Source: an uncultured Eubacteriales bacterium
Lineage (GTDB): Bacteria; Bacillota; Clostridia; Oscillospirales; Acutalibacteraceae
Assembly (NCBI GenBank): GCA_949293815.1
Contig: CASFEZ010000017.1
Coordinates: 1 to 48,863, forward strand
Direction of reading: 5' to 3'
Length of the DNA stretch: 48,863 nt
Part shown: positions 46,701 to 48,863 of the stretch, in pieces
Numbering within the stretch: position 1 is the stretch's first letter
How the letters are laid out: the number at the start of each line of letters is the position of its first letter
Made by a program: the position numbers and the translations under genes
Notes under the pieces: generated by a model
Told to the model about the DNA's origin: nothing
The model's database searches: none
The model's input: the letters and a program-made list of their open reading frames with translations, nothing else

Positions 46701-48863
46701 TATCCAGCGCAGGCGTCAGTTCTTTCAGCAAATAACCCAGAATCGCGGCAAACTGTTCACGATTGTCGTTTTCCAGATCAACGCCATTATAAGTCCAAAT
46801 GTATTCCTCTTTGCCTGCCTCGATCTGCGCTTCGGTGCGGTCGGGATTGGGACGGACCGTCAGCAAATCGAGCTTGTTATTCTGCTCGGCATAACCGGCA
46901 TCGCCGGGCTTCAGAGGTTCGACAAAGTCGGGATCTTCACGATCCACATCGGTTACGAAAAGATACCCATACTCTTCGCCCCAGATGCCGAAGTCCATAC
47001 CGCCGGCAAAGCGGCTGATGATAAAGGAGATGGTTTCGTCTGCGGTCAGGCTGCTCAGAGAGGTCAGCAGTTCCACCACGCCGGTAATGGCATCGTTGTC
47101 AAACATATTCTGTATCTGATCATTCGCCCATTCACCGGCATCGGTATAACCTGCCTTTTCCAGCTCATCTTTCAGGAAAACAGAAAGAATATCGTCAATA
47201 CGCTCATAAAGCATATCCGCTTTTTCATAGCTCCAGTCGTTGCCGTATTTCAGGTAGACATAGGAGGAGGCATACGAGCCGGGAACAGCGCCGTCGTTGT
47301 CGCTGACCTGCCACCATTCATAGGGGATGGGCGCATAAGCCTGCGGGTTGAACAGCTCAATTATCGCGGCGAACGCCTCTTCGGGATTGGCTTTCAGATT
47401 GTCAAAAATAGGTGTAATTTCCTCGGGCAGCTCAAGCTCCAGACCAAAAGAGCCCAGTGTTCCCATCAGGGTATCCACATTGCGGAACACCCACATCAGC
47501 AGGGCAGCGAATACTTTTGCGCCATTGGCTTCCACGCCCAGGCGTCTGCCCGAAGAGGTCTTGCTGGGCAAATCGGAGCGCAGGACACCGCAGGCAGCCA
47601 GCGCCGCTTCCTCATCCTGCGACAGGCTGATATTCAGCCCCGCCAAATCCTCGGACTGCTCTTTGACAAACTCGATAACATCGTTGAGCGAATCCAGATT
47701 ATGCCCGTTCAGCATATCCTTCAGCGCCATATCGTAAAGATCAATGGCGATATCCATATCCAGCAGTCCAAGAATGCCGGACAGGTTAATATTGGTCTTT
47801 AGGGTTTGCAGCCATTTTAATACATTGCCGATGTTCAGGTTGTAAACCAGGTTCGGCAGCATTTCGGCGATGGTCTCCACCGGCTGGCTCATCACTTCTT
47901 CTTCCAGCCAGGTAAAGATGGGACCGATGGCGGTTTTCACAAGCGCATCGGAACTGGTGCAGGCGTTGACCTCGGCCACCGTGGGCAGATATTCGCCGCC
48001 GACACCCAGCGCCTCGAACAGGGGCGCAATGGCATTGTTATAGCCATTGACTGCATCCGCGTAGATATCAAGATTAAAATCAATATCAATCAAAAGATTG
48101 AATGTTGCCGTAATTTCGCCGTCCACCGGCGTATTGCCCAGCACGGCGCGCAGCAGCGGGGTAAAGCCGCAGAAGGCCGCGCCAAGGGCAGTCAGGAACG
48201 AATCCTTGTCGTGAACACCCCAGTCGGTGTCCTCGGGCAGCTGACCGCCGGGCAGGTTCCACCAGTGGTCGTTCTCGTATTCCCAGCCGGAAGAGACCTG
48301 TCTCAGGTAGTTTTCAACAGCATCAAAACGGCTGCCGTACAACGAATTCAGTCTGCCCGCCAGTTTGGTGGGATGCATATACAGATCCAGCTTTTCCAGC
48401 GACTGATAGACGCTGCGCTGCGCATCGGAGCGGAAAGACAGTTCACCCAAAAAGCCCAGGTCAACCTTGGCATTGTCCTGCACCGCATTCCAGATGGTCT
48501 CATCAAGCATCGGGAAAAGGGCGTTGACGATGGTGGTAATCATCTCATTGGTGAACAGCTCCTGCTGCAAAAGATCCTGCACGGTGCCCGCCAAATCCAC
48601 CGGGTTGCCGTTGGAATCCTCCAGCCCCAGAAGCGTGGCGAAGTCATCGCCCAGCAAAAATTCATCTATCACATCCAGCGTATTCTGGGTTTTTTCTTCG
48701 CTGGTGAAATAGGTTTCTTTCAGCGCCGCAGAGCGAGCCAAGTCGTTGTCTCTCGCTTCGCGGGCGGGCCAGTCAATGACGCGCTCGACCCAGTTCGAGG
48801 TATCGGTCGTCCATTTATTGTCCCGCACCTGAAGCGCAAGATTATAAATATAATCCGCGGTAT
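37771..48863 (-). CDS. Giant repetitive protein of unknown function (5' end outside window)
   Basis: One frame of 3,696 codons ending at TAA 37771 and still open at the right edge. The GTG at 48828 has no ribosome site and is read through, so the true start lies outside. I recognise no catalytic domain. The protein is eight units of about 440 residues, acidic and probably helix-rich. Each carries an IPILEA-type motif, an LPNLIYFINANGLS-type motif and, in most, LYSKKNVYAVGKL and DWFYFD. The units are followed by about 250 residues and a tail, FFQKIINWFKAIFEWIKSLF, that looks like an amphipathic helix. No cysteine clusters, membrane span, LPxTG or sorting motif is seen in this part. The size and repeats suggest a cell-surface or secreted stalk or adhesin; that is inference only. 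Downstream stands a very strong terminator. Confidence 0.9.
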   Translation of the reverse strand, partial: TADYIYNLALQVRDNKWTTDTSNWVERVIDWPAREARDNDLARSAALKETYFTSEEKTQNTLDVIDEFLLGDDFATLLGLEDSNGNPVDLAGTVQDLLQQELFTNEMITTIVNALFPMLDETIWNAVQDNAKVDLGFLGELSFRSDAQRSVYQSLEKLDLYMHPTKLAGRLNSLYGSRFDAVENYLRQVSSGWEYENDHWWNLPGGQLPEDTDWGVHDKDSFLTALGAAFCGFTPLLRAVLGNTPVDGEITATFNLLIDIDFNLDIYADAVNGYNNAIAPLFEALGVGGEYLPTVAEVNACTSSDALVKTAIGPIFTWLEEEVMSQPVETIAEMLPNLVYNLNIGNVLKWLQTLKTNINLSGILGLLDMDIAIDLYDMALKDMLNGHNLDSLNDVIEFVKEQSEDLAGLNISLSQDEEAALAACGVLRSDLPSKTSSGRRLGVEANGAKVFAALLMWVFRNVDTLMGTLGSFGLELELPEEITPIFDNLKANPEEAFAAIIELFNPQAYAPIPYEWWQVSDNDGAVPGSYASSYVYLKYGNDWSYEKADMLYERIDDILSVFLKDELEKAGYTDAGEWANDQIQNMFDNDAITGVVELLTSLSSLTADETISFIISRFAGGMDFGIWGEEYGYLFVTDVDREDPDFVEPLKPGDAGYAEQNNKLDLLTVRPNPDRTEAQIEAGKEEYIWTYNGVDLENDNREQFAAILGYLLKELTPALDIFLSGKDGTLFDALTIKGYNGYDSAIIPLLEAFGVPDELILTQAEFDALGDADAKIQHLINLAFDYVDSVSGENLAKILLVDVLPSLLYFIQSNGLSSLLLNLLQPVLTLLDTARPIYDLDIGGLVGTLLNDSLADSLPEGTVIAFDVKDLSLHALAPLGEALTGLDLSPLVYGVDAICSVDNQKVTSKSAACGYERYTFYEGIGAGAGSNKNDPANTITVLLSLALDLVLWGDNAAILDDMIFGGEKQVITQLKTALRSADIDPGVLRSIDWFYFNDLYADESDKLDYTSYDGSDITMPLRTNYYIRYANDLGMNSENLWTEELAAFLDESLSDLANMLISSATDYATLGEYLTSVWQDGGAIYTEKTVATVAAAIRDILPEEIQNFKDLIEVFLEVDLTYWDAYDPETASEEPMSREAFANALAEVFTPLDGLLSWLLTGKDYKFFYSQDGADQIVLAGGSGYETCIIPILEALGCTLPALEEGDTAVTVLEKTINAVLERVDGLVTSDDPVTAVLDILPNLIYFLNANGLSVSVINLFAPVVGLVEAVAPAILGDEYTSADVETLLDELTGLPVSQLNLMNILQIVKDELGLNIVDAVTMNITDEATGESFAYNYLENFYVGELTQFRSANGSWAFRMGFSDDQSVREGRADLITILIYTVFDVFNYEENKAVLVDLLGDEALYNGIQNLLRTQVSQYEGFDWFYFDDSLTAADFTDGAAKPVDPAKTTMAYLLDSYLQYDDENIWNEETAEMFRENFYKLADMIVAAVAEDGSQTAAEFIQNLWGGANLYSKKNVYAVGKLVGEAITGIDENIRSLLGLVLDIDLTAWDEYINTEITAENDELYTKDVFAEELVKVFAPFGKILDWLLVGENEAISLFFLSDNTDAISIGGANGFEEGLVPILEALGCEVEYNADPIIGTFTGEDALEVTVNALLDRVEGIVNSENPVEQVIALLPNLIYFINANGLSAGVLNLLAALTNVLDHVAELTGEDSDLNALLGLDEMGIDIYDLTLPGICNVIYALTGGLDIIHAVSLPAVDAEGNMVTDSDGNLVFEPSFLESFAIGEIVPFTSANGDIAYRMQYSDDPAALDALDMFTILVCAALDVFKYPGNEAFFAETFGEEKYAAILSLLNTSMDPDAYAKFDWFYYDYTVTADSFAQTNPQTVDPAKTTMAYLLDSYLQYSDDNLWNEGMANAFRASFYDIVDMIVAAIAEDGSTTASEYIGKLWSGAELYSKKNVYAVGKLIGEAIQGLDETLQTVVGVVLGVDASAWDVYINTEITNENNEIYDRETFISELLNIFSPFARILDWILVGEDNALEIFYGKDGTSAVKIGGGNGFEEGIIPILEAFGCEVPAFDPETIDSMEALRITIDCLLGKVDAIAASDDAVEQIVAMMPNLIYFINANGLSVSVRNLIAPLVSLLENVAVLTGEDYSDLNALFGLDEMGIDIYNLDFVGICHIVAGLVDGLDILHAVSLPAEDAEGNPVYLPDGTAVYQPSYLETLAIGEVEQYTSANGNTAYRMQVSDDPASLDMTDMFTILVCSVLDVFLFPENEEFFKELLGADQYDAIVALMNTTVDTYFQYDWFYFDRDLTADAFADGAAVPVDPSNTTMDYLLDSYLQYNEDNLWNENTAEMFRENFYALADMIVAAVAEDGSQTAAEFIQNLWGGANLYSKKNVYAVGKLVGEAITGIDENIRDLLGMALDIDLSAWDEYINTEITDENDKLYTKDVFAEELVKVFAPFGKILDWLLVGENEAIELFYLKDGSAAISIGGANGFEEGLVPILEALGCEVVYNADPIIGSFNGEDALEVTVNALLDRVESIVNSENPVEQVIAMLPNLIYFINANGLSVSVMNLLAGVTNILDRVAPLTGDSETDLNELLGLQEMGIDIYDLTLTGVFDIVYALTDGLDITHAVSLPATDEEGNYLYDDNGEMIFEASYLETLAIGEVSQVVSANGHIAYRMDLSDDPASLDMLDMFTILVCSALDVLKYPGNAAFFEETFGADVYQAILSLMNTTVNPDTYSKFDWFYFDANVGSASFPEDGSKVAVSYDKSTMGYLQYNNIWNEDTATYIRENFYDIVNTVIKAATGGSEDGGYDTLAAYIGDAWSGAELYSKKNVYAVGKLIGEAIQGLDETLQTVVGVVLGVDASAWDVYIDTEITDENNEIYDRETFINELLAIFEPFSNILDWILVGEENALKIFYGKDGANAIEIGGGNGFEEGLIPILEAFGCEVPAYDPATLDSIEALRITIDCLLGKVDAIAASEDGVEQIVAMLPNLIYFINANGLSVSVRNLIAPLVSVLENVAVLTGDDYSDLNSLFGLDEMGIDIYNLDIVGIFNIVKALTGIEVNSAVTYEGVNLYETFAIGEVERYTSANGHTAYRMAYSDDESALNAIDMLTILVSTVVNVFAYDANEAVLTDLLGEDTFTAINAVLSLKKDDKYLDYQWLFTKNNYTEIADEWVNKVASPLLGVTENFDYAYDEYWTREKANEVAGHLNDFIGELSRLLGIRINGIDIGSVGDLVTSLVGESLYTQKNVNAIAEKLGELLDKIDEVDADGHIKEVVKRALGVDLTVYEQYRDGNTDWGFADGDRQGFTNALVTLVRPLLPVLKWVLLDEDLAIFNDLDGSDLIVLPGGNGYVEGIIPILEALDRDSASIVSPEQYYADAAVNEDTLITNILNPVFDFIDYVLADPLNRIFDVLPGIIYFINSKGLDTSFKNLLHPVYQVLTAIEPMVEVDLYELIGFDLETMDFEKLYTMLLEKLGDMGVTLQPLVGSALQELTVGRMVAFTSRTGDKAFTMEYVNDQSAVASKADMLTIILRLALKWLTMEENRDAIRAWIRENTSAEDTEYVIALYDTFAEYTSKPHGINMILGVLYYVYYGVDVGTEETLDWFDDVNGKWKFIMKLFNQAESDYLINFGNALDSLFGFTEDVLDEDGVASSGLIPFFQKIINWFKAIFEWIKSLFTR
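38500..48100 (-). repeat. Eight-unit protein-coding repeat array (about 1.3 kb per unit)
   Basis: The LPNLIYF-type motif recurs near 47850, 46440, 45130, 43815, 42495, 41165, 39845 and 38565, a spacing of about 1280-1410 bases. Call these R0 to R7 in order of translation. R0, R1 and R7 are the most diverged (LPNLVYNLN, LPSLLYFIQ, LPGIIYFIN). R2 is intermediate. R3 to R6 are close to one another. Within a unit the order is: LWNExxAExFRENFY helix block, LYSKKNVYAVGK block, PFxxILDWxLVGE block, GGxNGFEEGxIPILEA block, LPNLIYFINANGLS block, EMGIDIY block, YTSANGxxAYRM block and FDWFYFD block. Confidence 0.88.
39230..44480 (-). repeat. A-B-A-B higher-order duplication (2.65 kb period) inside the giant gene
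   Basis: R3 and R5 share an A form (YNADPIIG, DALEVTVNALLDRVE, TAAEFIQNLWGGANLY). R4 and R6 share a B form (EALRITIDCLLGKVDAI, DYSDL, IDIYNLD). The marker TATTGCAGG lies at 44474, 43142 and 41822, with the matching TTGCAGG near 40499, so A-to-A distance is 2652 bases against about 1325 per unit. A-to-A DNA identity is near nine in ten where compared by eye, while A-to-B is clearly lower. A two-unit block was duplicated as one piece. Confidence 0.82.

Noticed and set aside
37771-48863. CRISPR array or satellite DNA as an explanation of the periodic sequence
   Set aside because: The period is about 1.3 kb, the reading frame is kept throughout and conservation is at protein level, so it is a coding repeat.
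48828-48863. GTG at 48828 as the start of the giant protein
   Set aside because: The frame is open to the window edge, there is no ribosome site before the GTG, and the first unit begins upstream of the visible sequence.

Overview
The window reads as chromosomal DNA of a Gram-positive, fermentative Clostridia bacterium, most like the Oscillospiraceae/Ruminococcaceae of animal guts. This is inferred from gene content, not from a marker search. The signs are a split GlgC/GlgD ADP-glucose pyrophosphorylase, class 1B PyrD with PyrK plus a PyrI subunit, fatty-acid kinase FakA next to RecG, a dockerin-bearing secreted foldase, strong GGAGG ribosome binding sites and a tRNA with encoded CCA. No outer-membrane genes are seen.

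Layout, left to right. 10-1818: secreted parvulin foldase with an N-terminal dockerin-like module. 2077-7958: glycogen operon glgB-glgC-glgD-glgA, followed closely by a TIM-barrel sugar isomerase and an SDR oxidoreductase (8007-9756). 9998-12675: rpsO and pnp. 12993-14705 (minus): GPH-type sugar symporter, separated from pnp by a tandem duplication of a terminator-bearing segment of about 165 bp. 15016-21420: fakA, recG, luxS and a GH78 rhamnosidase as one probable operon. 21906-23207: murA behind a structured leader. 23357-23431: tRNA-Arg(CCU). 23465-24290: a small AT-rich scar holding a truncated ATPase, a DUF4926-like gene and an orphan toxin-like tip joined to a murA fragment.

24338-30119 (minus) is a compact pyrimidine operon, pyrC-K-D-F-E-B-I. 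It covers the steps from carbamoyl phosphate to UMP but lacks carbamoyl phosphate synthase and PyrR. 30390-30587 is a small zinc-ribbon gene between two related hairpins. 30856-36295 (minus) is a sugar-catabolic locus: a GPH symporter, then a Gfo/Idh/MocA oxidoreductase and three TIM-barrel isomerase/epimerase proteins in a tight operon. 36510-37533 is azlCD, a branched-chain amino acid exporter.

37771-48863 (minus) is one uninterrupted reading frame of at least 3,696 codons that runs off the right edge. It encodes a giant acidic protein of eight repeats of about 440 residues, which I cannot assign to a known family. The central four repeats alternate as A-B-A-B, showing a duplicated pair. 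This is the best candidate for something undescribed.

The core genes are ordinary housekeeping. The accessory content is carbohydrate storage, import and oxidation, the giant repeat protein, and a small recombination scar beside the tRNA.
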